A DNA stretch of 64,000 nt from JAMXLO01 sp963719805 (GTDB lineage Bacteria; Pseudomonadota; Alphaproteobacteria; Acetobacterales; Acetobacteraceae), in the NCBI GenBank assembly GCA_963719805.1, contig CAVRDF010000008.1, positions 1,364,001 to 1,428,000 on the forward strand, given 5' to 3'. The position numbers were made by a program, and so were the translations under genes. This document shows positions 47,646 to 56,142 of the stretch, piece by piece (position 1 is the first letter of the stretch; each line of letters opens with the position of its first letter). The notes beneath the pieces were generated by a model. The model was not told where the DNA came from, searched no databases, and saw nothing but the letters and a program-made list of their open reading frames with translations.

Positions 47646-47709
47646 TAGGCCGCACCCGCGGCCCGGTGGCTTTACCCGGCCTTAAACCCGGAGGCGTCTG
47701 ATAGGCGCC

Positions 47710-48252
47710 ATGTCCGACGCTCTGGAAGACGTCGTGCGCGCCGCCGTCCGCGCCGAGCTCGACGAACTGCGCCGCTTCGTCGATCGACGCATCGCTGAAC
47801 TGAGCATGGAGATCCATGCCACGGTGCAGCTCGTCGATTACAGCGAGAGCAGCCTTTCGGCCAAGCTCGCAAGCATCCACGAGCAGATCGCCTCTGTCGT
47901 CACGGCGCCGCTGGCCGCGACAGAGAACAGTGGCATCGAGCTGGAAGCCGTGGTGCAGGCCACGGAGAGTGCCGCCAATCAGATCCTGGAGGCCGCCGAG
48001 GCAATCAGCAACTGGCTGCAATCCGGTGGCGACCCGTCAACGCTGCCCGCCGTCACCCAGCAGGTCAACGCGATATTCGAGGCGTGCACTTTCCAGGATC
48101 TCACCGGCCAGAGGATCCGCCGCGCCATCGAGCACCTCCAGCAGGTCGAGAGCATGCTCTCCGGCATGATGCCGGAAGCGGCTGCTGTGGAGCAGAACGA
48201 AGCGCCGCATCCCGACCTGGCGCAAACCGACATCGACAGCCTGTTCGCCTGA
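47710..48252 (+). CDS. CheZ-like protein phosphatase
   Basis: 180 residues, strongly helical. The hallmark FQDLTGQRIRRAIEHLQQVE lies near residue 135, matching the catalytic helix of CheZ phosphatases. The C-terminal QTDIDSLFA resembles the CheY-binding tail. It probably dephosphorylates a response regulator such as CheY. No other chemotaxis gene is here, so its partner is elsewhere. The 3' 216 bases are overlapped antisense by the DUF1194 gene as its frame stands. Confidence 0.85.
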   Translation: MSDALEDVVRAAVRAELDELRRFVDRRIAELSMEIHATVQLVDYSESSLSAKLASIHEQIASVVTAPLAATENSGIELEAVVQATESAANQILEAAEAISNWLQSGGDPSTLPAVTQQVNAIFEACTFQDLTGQRIRRAIEHLQQVESMLSGMMPEAAAVEQNEAPHPDLAQTDIDSLFA

Positions 48253-48939
48253 CCCGGCTCGTGCGATCTCGGTGATCAGCTTGTCGCGCATAGCCGCGGC
48301 GAATTCCTCATAGCGTCGCACCGCGATGGCGAACGCCCCCGGACCGCCGATGACATGCTCGCGGTAGTAGCTGTCGAGGTCTGGCTCCAGCGTCAGTATC
48401 GGCAGCCCGTTTATCGTCGCACCCGCCCGCACCGCTTCGTCGCGTGCATCCTCGGGCGGGCGTCCCCGGTTGTTCGCGCCATCGCCGGAAACGTCGATCA
48501 CCTGGCGCCGCGCAGCATACGGTGACCGCGCCAGCATCTCGCGCGCATAGTCGACCGCGCCGCTGATCGAGGTGCCGCCGCCGTACAGCGCACGGGGAGC
48601 ATGCTCGATCGATTGAGCGAAGCGTTCGCCCGACGACGCATCGCTGATCAGCGTCCAGTCAACAGCAACAATGTGCAGTGTCGGGCCGGTCCATTGCATC
48701 ATCGCCACCGCGATCGACCCCGTTGCGGTCGATTGGATCGCCTCTACGACCGCCGGGCTGCGGAATGCTGAGGCATAGCCCTGGCGCTGCAGTTCGAACC
48801 GGTCCTGACTGACGCTGCCGGAGACATCCACCGCCAGCACCAGCAGCACCGAGACATCCGTCGCGGCGCTCGCGGGACGCGCACCCAGCAGTGCCACGAC
48901 CACCATCAACCCGGCGAAGCGCGACGATTGTCTGGCCAC
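48037..48939 (-). CDS. DUF1194 von Willebrand factor type A periplasmic protein with read-through tail
   Basis: Signal peptide (SRFAGLMVVVALLGARPASA) then a VWA fold with the MIDAS motif DVSGSVS, VIDVSGDGANNRG and GGTSISGAVDYAREML, as in DUF1194. The domain normally ends near AAMRDKLITEIA (about 48260). Here no stop follows and the frame runs 74 further residues through the CheZ-like gene on the other strand. That tail has no family resemblance. I chose GTG 48939; the frame opens with TTG at 48963. The true stop may have been lost by one base change. Confidence 0.8.
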   Translation of the reverse strand: MARQSSRFAGLMVVVALLGARPASAATDVSVLLVLAVDVSGSVSQDRFELQRQGYASAFRSPAVVEAIQSTATGSIAVAMMQWTGPTLHIVAVDWTLISDASSGERFAQSIEHAPRALYGGGTSISGAVDYAREMLARSPYAARRQVIDVSGDGANNRGRPPEDARDEAVRAGATINGLPILTLEPDLDSYYREHVIGGPGAFAIAVRRYEEFAAAMRDKLITEIARAGSGEQAVDVGLRQVGMRRFVLLHSSRFRHHAGEHALDLLEVLDGAADPLAGEILESARLEYRVDLLGDGGQR

Positions 48940-48953
48940 GTTATGTTTCCGTG

Positions 48954-51030
48954 ATGCGGTCAATTACGCTAGCTTCGCCCTGCGGTCTTGCGCCGGAGGC
49001 TATCATCGCGAACCAGTTTCCAGCCATTGGGGCGCTTTCGCCAGATGCCCGGGCGATCCTGGAAAGCATGGGCGATGCGTTCTATGCGCTCGATGCCGAT
49101 TGGCGCTTTATCTATGCCAACCAGCGCGCGCTCGCGTTCTGGAACACGAACGCCTCCGACGTGCTCGGCAAGGTCATCTGGCAACGCTTCCCACAAATGG
49201 TCGGCAGCCTGAATGAACGCGTGCTGCGCCAGGTTCGTTTCGAACAGCGTGTCGTGACCTTCGAGGCTCCGTCGCCGACCATGGGTATCTGGGTATCGGT
49301 CAATGTCGGGCCGTCAGGCGACGGTGTTTCAGTCTATTGGCGCGACATCAGCGAACGCATCGAAGCCGAACGCGAACTGCGGAACTTTGCCGGCAAGATG
49401 GAGCGCCAGGTCGCCGAACGCACGCGCGCCTTGAGCGACGCAGTAGAGGAGTTGCGCCGTTCGCGTGCGCGCTACAGCGCAATCTTCGAGAATTCGCCGG
49501 TCGATTTCGCATTCATGGCTGTTCAGCCGGATGGCCGCATTGTCTGCGAGGATGCCAATCCCGCCTGGGAACGCCATTCCGGCTACACGCGCGACTTCGT
49601 CGTTGGCCGCGCGCTTGACGAAGTTCTGCCGCGTGAGCAGGCCGAGTACGCCAAGATGCAATATCGCCGGGTGATCAAGTCACGCCAGCCAATCGAGTAC
49701 CAGGTACACCACGCGCTTTCCTATCGGCGAGGTGTCACGGCGATCTTTCCTCGTCCCGCTGCCAGACGATGATGGACGCATCAGCCATGTGCTGCTGACG
49801 TCCGTCGATCTTACTGAGATGCGACGCGTCGAGGCGCAATTGCGCCAGGCCCAGAAGCTGGAAGCGGTCGGTCAGCTCACCGGCGGCATCGCGCACGATT
49901 TCAATAACCTGCTCACTGCCATCATCGGCAATCTAGAACTGCTGCAGAACCGCCTGACGGAGCAACGTTCGCTGGTTCTGGCCGATGCGGCGCTGCGATC
50001 GGCGCTACGCGGCGGACAGTTGATCCAGCAGCTTCTTGCCTATTCGCGCCGGCAGAACCTGTCGCCGCGTCCGGTCGATGTGAATGCCGTCATCACGGGC
50101 ATGAATGAACTGCTGCAGCGCAGTCTCGGCGGCCTCGTGCAGGTGGAGACAGATCTCGCGGCCGATCTCTGGCAGGGCACCAGCGATCCGACCCAGCTCG
50201 AACTCGTGGTGCTCAACCTGGCGATCAACTCGCGCGATGCGATGCCGGATGGCGGGCGCCTGCGGATCAGCACCCGCAATGTGCATCGGAACGAGGTTGC
50301 CCCGCTGGATGCGCTCGAACCGGGCGATTACGTGTGCCTCGCGGTGACCGACACTGGTGTGGGCATGACGCGCGACGTCATGGATCGCGCCTTCGAGCCA
50401 TTCTTCACCACGAAGGAAATCGGCAAAGGCAGCGGACTTGGCCTTGCACAGGTTTACGGCGTCGCCACGCAGTTCGGTGGCACGGTGCGGCTCGACAGCG
50501 AGCCCGGTGCCGGCACCACGGTCGAAGTGTTCCTGCCGCGTGCCATGGCAACAGCCGACCACAGCACGGTACAGGATGGAGCGCCGATCGATGTCATCGG
50601 CGGCGGACGCATCGTGCTGATTGTCGATGATGATGCGGCTGTGCGCAGGATCGCCGCTCTCTTCCTGCACGACGCGGGCTTCCTGGTGCGCGAGGCCGAT
50701 AACGGCCCACAGGCACGCGACATACTGGCAGCGGGGCCGGTCAGCCTGGCCTTGGTCGATTACGCCATGCCGATGATGTCCGGCTACGAGTTCGTCACCA
50801 TGGCGCGCGAAATCCAGCCGGACCTGCCGGTGATCTATGTGACCGGCGTCGCCGATACGCTGGGCTCGGGGAAAATATCGCCCGGCGATCCCATCATCAT
50901 GAAGCCGTATGGGCGCGCCTCGCTGTTAAAGGCCGTGCGCCAGTTCGCCTTGCCTATAACGCCAGGCGCCCCTGGCGCTCCGGCCGATCGGCTGTCGCCG
51001 CCACCTCGCCATCCGCGAAGCGCAGCCTGA
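48954..51030 (+). pseudogene. Hybrid PAS histidine kinase with receiver domain (frame-interrupted)
   Basis: Soluble sensor kinase, about 691 residues when joined. PAS 1 (MGDAFYALDADWRFIYANQR) about 30-130, a coiled coil, PAS 2 (ENSPVDFAFMAVQPDGRIVC) about 172-280, HisKA with phospho-His in GGIAHDFNNLLTAIIGNLEL near 313, HATPase with LNLAINSRDAMPDGG and GKGSGLGLAQVYG, then a receiver domain (IVLIVDDDAAVRR, phospho-Asp in VDYAMPMMSG near 601, MKPYGRASLL). An extra C at about 49749 (TTTCCTC for TTTCTC) splits it between PAS 2 and HisKA. No membrane segment. Its end overlaps xseA by 77 bases. Confidence 0.85.
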
Positions 51031-52453
51031 GCCGCGCGCCTGGCGCCACGGCCGTGGCGCTGGTCAGCGCGTGGCCGGCACTGTCGGTCACCACGGCATA
51101 GCCACGTTGCAGCACGGCGAGGGGTGAGACGCCTTCCAACCGCCCTGTCGTGCCATTCAGCCGCTCACGCGTCTCGCGCAGCAGCGCGCGCAGCGGCGCA
51201 TCCGCCAGCCGTCCGAGTGTTCGGCCGGCGCGGTTGTGAATGCCCCCGACGGCGTGGCGCAGTCCCGAAACGAGCCTCTGCCCGCATAGGTCGAGCGCTG
51301 CGCGCCGTCGAGCCATGACATTGGGCAGCGCCAACACCAGCCTGACGCCGCGCTCGTGTAACCGCTCGTGGCCCGTCCGCAACATCGCTGGCAGATCAGG
51401 CAGCCGCCGCACCGCGGCATCCAGCGAGGCGCGCCGCTTGTGCAGCAGGTTCGGCAGCGCCAGCGTCAGCCGCTCGGCGCGGTCATCCAGCCGTTGCCGC
51501 GCGCCGCCGAGGAGTGCCGGCAGGTCTGGCAAACCGCGTTCCGCACGCGACAGGCGCAGCCGCCGCTCCTGCGCCAGCCGGTTGAGGCCGCCGACCAGCC
51601 GCGCTGCCTTCTGCTGCACGTCGGCAAGCAGATCGACACGCGACGGCACCGCCAATTCCGCCGCCGCCGTCGGCGTCGGTGCTCGCCGATCGGCCGCGTA
51701 GTCGATCAGGGTGGTGTCGGTCTCGTGGCCCACCGCCGAGATCAGCGGTATGCGGCAGGCGGCGACCGCGCGCACCACTGCCTCGTCATTGAACGCCATC
51801 AGGTCTTCCAGGCTGCCGCCGCCGCGCGCGACGATCAGTACGTCGGGCCGAGGAACGACCCGTTCGAAGCCCGCGATCGCCGCGGCAATGCGTTCCGCCG
51901 CGCTCTCGCCTTGCACCGGCACCGGCCAAAGCAGCACCTGCCGTGGAAACCGCCGCGTAATCGTCGTGCGAATGTCCTGGATCACCGCGCCCCGTTCGCT
52001 GGTGATCACCCCTACCACCACCGGCAGCACGGGCAGCTTGCGCTTGCGCTCGGCGTCGAACAGCCCCTCACTGGCAAGCCGCAAACGCAACGCTTCAATG
52101 CGCGCCAGCAATGCGCCCGCACCGGCATATTCCATCCGCTCGGTGATGAGCTGATACGAGGAGCGTTCCGCGTACGATGAGATGCGCCCCGTCGCGATCA
52201 CCTCGACACCGTTCTCCGGTGCCATGCCGAGCCGCGAGACGGCGGACTTCCACACCACGCCGGAAATCTTCGCGCCCTCGTCCTTGAGCGAGAAGTAGAT
52301 ATGTCCCGAGGGATAGCGTTTCAGCTCGGTGATTTCACCGCGCACGCGCACGCGGCCGAAATTGCCCTCCAGCGTGCGCTTCACCGCGCCGGAGATTTCC
52401 GAAACCGTATATTCTGGGACGTTGCTGACCAGCGAAGCAGGCGAGTCGTTCAT
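50954..52453 (-). CDS. xseA: Exodeoxyribonuclease VII large subunit
   Basis: 499 residues, nuclease for single-stranded DNA with XseB. OB-fold start (EYTVSEISGAVKRTLEGNFG, ITELKRYPSGHIYFSLKDEG), catalytic domain with PVVVGVITSERGAVIQDIRT, VARGGGSLEDLMAFNDEAVV, and ISAVGHETDTTLIDYAADRR. The second half is the coiled-coil region rich in Leu/Arg with repeated RRLPDLPA blocks, then a final beta region GYAVVTDSAGHALTSATAV. ATG 52453 preferred. Convergent overlap with the kinase gene. Confidence 0.94.
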   Translation of the reverse strand: MNDSPASLVSNVPEYTVSEISGAVKRTLEGNFGRVRVRGEITELKRYPSGHIYFSLKDEGAKISGVVWKSAVSRLGMAPENGVEVIATGRISSYAERSSYQLITERMEYAGAGALLARIEALRLRLASEGLFDAERKRKLPVLPVVVGVITSERGAVIQDIRTTITRRFPRQVLLWPVPVQGESAAERIAAAIAGFERVVPRPDVLIVARGGGSLEDLMAFNDEAVVRAVAACRIPLISAVGHETDTTLIDYAADRRAPTPTAAAELAVPSRVDLLADVQQKAARLVGGLNRLAQERRLRLSRAERGLPDLPALLGGARQRLDDRAERLTLALPNLLHKRRASLDAAVRRLPDLPAMLRTGHERLHERGVRLVLALPNVMARRRAALDLCGQRLVSGLRHAVGGIHNRAGRTLGRLADAPLRALLRETRERLNGTTGRLEGVSPLAVLQRGYAVVTDSAGHALTSATAVAPGARLRLRFADGEVAATADRPERQGRLAL

Positions 52454-52523
52454 CGCCCCAGCATAGGCGATCCGGGCCGCGCGCGGCATAGTGGATCGAT
52501 CGCCAATTCAGCAGGAGTGCCGC

Positions 52524-53801
52524 ATGCGCGTTCTGGTAATCGGATCGGGTGGACGCGAGCACGCACTGTGCTGGGCGATCGCTGCGAGCCCGCTGCTCAC
52601 CAAACTCTGGTGCGCTCCCGGCAACCCGGGCATCGCTCGCGTCGCCGAATGCGTGCCGATCGGCGCGATGGATTTTTCCGCGTTGGTGGCCTTCGCGCAG
52701 GACAACGAGATCGACCTGGTTATTCCTGGCCCGGAAGCGCCGTTGGTAGGTGGCATCACCGATGCGATGGACGCAGCCTCGATCCCCTGTCTCGGGCCGA
52801 CGCGCGCCGCGGCACAACTCGAAGGCAGCAAGACCTTCACCAAGGAACTATGCGACGCCGCCGGCATTCCCACCGCGCAGTGGGAGCGCTTCGACGATGC
52901 GGAGGCGGCGCGCGCATTCGTGCGCCGTCGCGGCGTCCCTTTGGTGGTGAAGGCGGATGGACTGGCCGCCGGCAAAGGCGTCGTCGTCGCCACGAGCGAG
53001 GACGCGGCACTCGCGGCGATCGACGACATGATGCAGGCGCGCAGCTTTGGCGAAGCCGGAGCCTCGGTGGTGATCGAGGAATGCCTGGTTGGGGAGGAGG
53101 TCTCGCTGTTCGCCTTATGCGACGGCGAGGCTGCGATCTCGCTCGGCGCCGCGCAGGACCACAAGCGCGCCGGAGAGGGCGAAACCGGTCCGAACACCGG
53201 CGGCATGGGAGCGTATTCGCCGACCCCGACCTTTCCCTTGGCTGCCGAGGAAGCGGCGATGAACGGCATCATCCGTCCCGCTCTGGTGGAAATGGCGCGG
53301 CGCGGCACGCCGTTCCGAGGCCTTCTCTACGCCGGCCTGATGCTCACCGACGCCGGGGTCAAGCTCATCGAGTTCAATGTCCGCTTCGGTGACCCGGAAT
53401 GTCAGGCGCTGCTGCTGCGTTTGCAGTCCGATCTGCTGCCGGCATTACAGGCGGCGTACGACGGCGAACTGCACGACTTCGCCCTGCGCTGGAACAATAT
53501 CGCATCGATCGTGGTGGTAATGGCAGCACGCGGTTATCCCGATGCGCCCGAACGCGGCAGCGCGATCAGCGGGCTCGACCGCGCCGCGGCGGTGCCCAAC
53601 GTGCAGATTTTCCATGCCGGCACGGAAGCCGATGCCCAGGGCCAGATACGGGCTGCAGGCGGCCGGGTGCTGAACATCTGTGCGACCGGGGCCGACGTGC
53701 GGGCTGCGCGCGAGAGCGCATATCAAGCGGTAGATCTGATCGACTGGCCCGAAGGGTTTTGCCGGCACGACATCGCATGGCGCGTGGTGCGCGCAACGTA
53801 A
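52524..53801 (+). CDS. purD: Phosphoribosylamine-glycine ligase
   Basis: Second step of purine biosynthesis, joining glycine to phosphoribosylamine with ATP. 425 residues, standard. MRVLVIGSGGREHALCWAIA start, APGNPGIA, ATP-grasp motifs LVVKADGLAAGKGVVVA and GPNTGGMGAYSPTP, FRGLLYAGLML and EFNVRFGDPECQALL. Divergent from xseA with a 70-base gap. Lone purine gene here. Confidence 0.96.
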   Translation: MRVLVIGSGGREHALCWAIAASPLLTKLWCAPGNPGIARVAECVPIGAMDFSALVAFAQDNEIDLVIPGPEAPLVGGITDAMDAASIPCLGPTRAAAQLEGSKTFTKELCDAAGIPTAQWERFDDAEAARAFVRRRGVPLVVKADGLAAGKGVVVATSEDAALAAIDDMMQARSFGEAGASVVIEECLVGEEVSLFALCDGEAAISLGAAQDHKRAGEGETGPNTGGMGAYSPTPTFPLAAEEAAMNGIIRPALVEMARRGTPFRGLLYAGLMLTDAGVKLIEFNVRFGDPECQALLLRLQSDLLPALQAAYDGELHDFALRWNNIASIVVVMAARGYPDAPERGSAISGLDRAAAVPNVQIFHAGTEADAQGQIRAAGGRVLNICATGADVRAARESAYQAVDLIDWPEGFCRHDIAWRVVRAT

Positions 53802-53871
53802 AGCGAGGGCCGTATCCGCTTACCAAGCGATGCGCGAACCCGCAGGCACTGCCAGCGAATGCGACCTGAGC

Positions 53872-54534
53872 CTATTGCTTCCCGAGCCGGAGCATCAGGG
53901 CGTGGCCACCATCAACGATATGGCTTTTCAGAAGGACCGCCGATTGCTCGATGTCGCCGCTCTCGATCGTGCCGAGGATGCTGCGATGCTCGAGTTCCGA
54001 GCGAGGTTGCCAGTCGAGATCCTTCCAGATCGCCAGCAGGAATCGGGTGCTCGCCGCGTGCAAGTCGTCGATCGCACGGATCAGCCGGGGCATTCCGCAT
54101 GGGGCGGTGAGCGCGCGGTGAAAACGCCTGTTGGTTGCCTCCCACACGATGAGATCCTGGACCGCCTCGCCCTCGGCAATCGCGGCGCGTGCCGCCGCAC
54201 AATCGGCCGCGCCGAGGTTCGGCGCCGCATGCCGCAGCGCCAGAACCTCCAGCGCCGCCCGCATCTCTGTCACCTCTTGAACCGCGGATGGGTCAATCGG
54301 CGAAACCCTGACCCCACGGCGCGGCTCGCTGACGAGCAGGCCGCGTGCCTCGAGGCGGCGGAATGCTTCGCGTACGGGAACGTGGCTCGCCCCGAATTCC
54401 ACGGCGACGAGATCCTGTCCGACCTTCTGGCCAGGCCGCAATTCGCCCAGCACGATCCTGCTCGCGAGGATCTCGGCAATCGCATCCGCGACTGACCTGC
54501 GGACTTGCTGATCTTGTGGGGACGAGGCAGTCAT
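53872..54534 (-). CDS. GntR-family (FCD) transcriptional regulator
   Basis: 220 residues. N-terminal winged helix (VADAIAEILASRIVLGELRPG, SHVPVREAFRRLEARGLLVS) and C-terminal all-helical FCD ligand domain with the metal-binding Asp/His pattern (NRRFHRALTAPCGMPRLIRA, LEHRSILGTIESGD). Divergent from an aminotransferase-cupin pair; the intergenic palindrome is its probable operator. It likely represses its own and the neighbour genes until an amino-acid-like or organic acid ligand binds. Confidence 0.92.
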   Translation of the reverse strand: MTASSPQDQQVRRSVADAIAEILASRIVLGELRPGQKVGQDLVAVEFGASHVPVREAFRRLEARGLLVSEPRRGVRVSPIDPSAVQEVTEMRAALEVLALRHAAPNLGAADCAAARAAIAEGEAVQDLIVWEATNRRFHRALTAPCGMPRLIRAIDDLHAASTRFLLAIWKDLDWQPRSELEHRSILGTIESGDIEQSAVLLKSHIVDGGHALMLRLGKQ

Positions 54535-54536
54535 GA

Positions 54537-54557
54537 TTTCATAGATAATCTATGAAA
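54537..54557. promoter_or_regulatory. GntR operator palindrome
   Basis: A 21-base perfect palindrome: TTTCATAGAT, one central A, then ATCTATGAAA. It sits 3 bases outside the regulator's start and 12 bases before the aminotransferase ATG at 54570. The ATAGATAATCTAT core has the spacing of FadR/VanR-type GntR sites. Binding here would block both divergent genes. Confidence 0.85.
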
Positions 54558-54569
54558 GGGGAATTGGCC

Positions 54570-55742
54570 ATGCTCCGGGCTCGTCCTTCCAGGCTTCGCC
54601 AGATCGCCGGCATTGGTGTCGACCGCATGGGAGCGATCGCGGACGCATCGGGCATGGACTTCCTCCGGCTGGAAAATCTCGACACCGACATCCCGCCGGA
54701 TGCCGAGGCGGTCGAAAGGACGCGGCAGGCGGCGTCGAACGACGCCGACAACAGCTACCTGCCCTTCATCGGCCAGATCAGGTTGCGGGACATCGCGGCC
54801 CGGCATGTCTCGCGCCTTGCAGGTGTGGCGTATTCCGGGGAACGCAATTGCATCATCTCGGCCGGCGGGCTCTCCGGCATCCTCAATGTGCTCTTGGCGA
54901 CGATTGAGGTGGGCGATGAGGTCATCGTCACCGACCCGACTTACGCCGGGCTGATCAACCGGGTGCACCTTGCCGGCGGCGTCCCGAAATTCGTGCCCTT
55001 CACCTTCACGCCGGGCGCGGAATGGCGGCTCGATCGGGACGCGCTGCGGCGGGCGATCGGGCCCAAGGTGACGGCGATGCTGCTGATGTCGCCCTCGATG
55101 CCATCCGGCGGCTGCCTCGACGCAGACGACTGGGCGCTCGTCGCCGAACTATGCGTGGCGCATGACCTGATCCTGATTCTCGATACCGCGATGGAGCGGC
55201 TGGTCTTCGACGGCAGGCCGGTTATCCACCCGGCGGGCCTTCCCGGCATGGCGGAACGGACCATCACGATTGGTTCGTCGGCCAAGGAATTGCGCATGAT
55301 TGGCTGGCGTGTGGGCTGGATCGTGGCACCGGACGCCTTCATGTCCGACCTTGTCGCCGTCTCGCTTGCCAATGTTGTCGTCCCTGTCGGCATTGGGCAG
55401 GACGCGGTGGCGACAGCGCTCGAGAACTCGCAGACCAGCCTTGGCCCCTATGTTGCCGAACTTCAGGCCAGAAGGAACCTGCTCGTCAACGAACTCGCGG
55501 GGCTGCCCTTCGGTACTCCGGCCGGCGGCTGGTCAATGCTGCTGCGCGTCTCGGACTTCGGCATCGATGGTGCCGCCATGTCGGCGCGGCTGCTCGACGA
55601 AGCGATCTGCGCAACGCCAATGGCGGGCTGGGGCGAAATCCATGGCGAACAATATATTCGCTTCGTGTTCGCCAACGAGCCCGTGGCGCGACTGACCGGC
55701 ATCGGTGCGCGTATCCGCAGGTCCATACGGAGTTCCCCATGA
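54570..55742 (+). CDS. PLP-dependent aminotransferase, class I/II
   Basis: 390 residues. Fold type I features: SYLPFIGQIRLRDIAARHVS, SAGGLSGILNVLLATIEVGD, LLMSPSMPSGGCLDADDW, cofactor Asp in LILILDTAMERLVFDG and Schiff-base Lys in TIGSSAKELRMIGWRVGWIV. An ATG at 54552 lies inside the operator palindrome; I prefer ATG 54570 with AGGGG 8 bases upstream. Overlaps the cupin gene by 4 bases. Substrate unknown; it probably transaminates an amino acid whose level the GntR protein senses. Confidence 0.9.
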   Translation: MLRARPSRLRQIAGIGVDRMGAIADASGMDFLRLENLDTDIPPDAEAVERTRQAASNDADNSYLPFIGQIRLRDIAARHVSRLAGVAYSGERNCIISAGGLSGILNVLLATIEVGDEVIVTDPTYAGLINRVHLAGGVPKFVPFTFTPGAEWRLDRDALRRAIGPKVTAMLLMSPSMPSGGCLDADDWALVAELCVAHDLILILDTAMERLVFDGRPVIHPAGLPGMAERTITIGSSAKELRMIGWRVGWIVAPDAFMSDLVAVSLANVVVPVGIGQDAVATALENSQTSLGPYVAELQARRNLLVNELAGLPFGTPAGGWSMLLRVSDFGIDGAAMSARLLDEAICATPMAGWGEIHGEQYIRFVFANEPVARLTGIGARIRRSIRSSP

Positions 55743-56113
55743 CCAAGCTCTATGATCCCATCTCGCTCGCACGTAAATTCGACCTGTTCGCTGAGCAATG
55801 GCAGCCCAAAGTCGTCGCCGAGATGAACGACTACCAGTTCAAGCTCGTGCGGATCGAAGGCGACTTCGTGTGGCATCTGCATGCGGATACCGACGAGACC
55901 TTCATTGTTCTGGAAGGCACTCTCCGCATCGACTTCCGGGATGGCGACGTCACCTTGCGGGCGGGTGAGATGTTCGTTGTGCCAAAGGGCAAGGAACACA
56001 AGCCATACGCCGAAAACGAGGTGAAGCTGCTGCTCATTGAGCCCCGAGGCGTTGCCAATACGGGCGAACAGCAGGTCAGCCAGCGGACCGCGCAAAACGA
56101 CATCTGGATCTGA
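55739..56113 (+). CDS. Cupin domain protein
   Basis: 124-residue single-domain cupin: motif 1 VWHLHADTDETFIVLEGTLR retains both His and Glu metal ligands, and motif 2 MFVVPKGKEHKPYAENEVKL keeps the His. Likely a small metal-dependent enzyme or binding protein working on the aminotransferase product. Start overlaps that gene (ATGA), giving tight coupling. Same GntR control expected. Confidence 0.88.
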   Translation: MTKLYDPISLARKFDLFAEQWQPKVVAEMNDYQFKLVRIEGDFVWHLHADTDETFIVLEGTLRIDFRDGDVTLRAGEMFVVPKGKEHKPYAENEVKLLLIEPRGVANTGEQQVSQRTAQNDIWI

Positions 56114-56142
56114 GTCCTGAGTTTGCGAACTGACGGCCCGCG

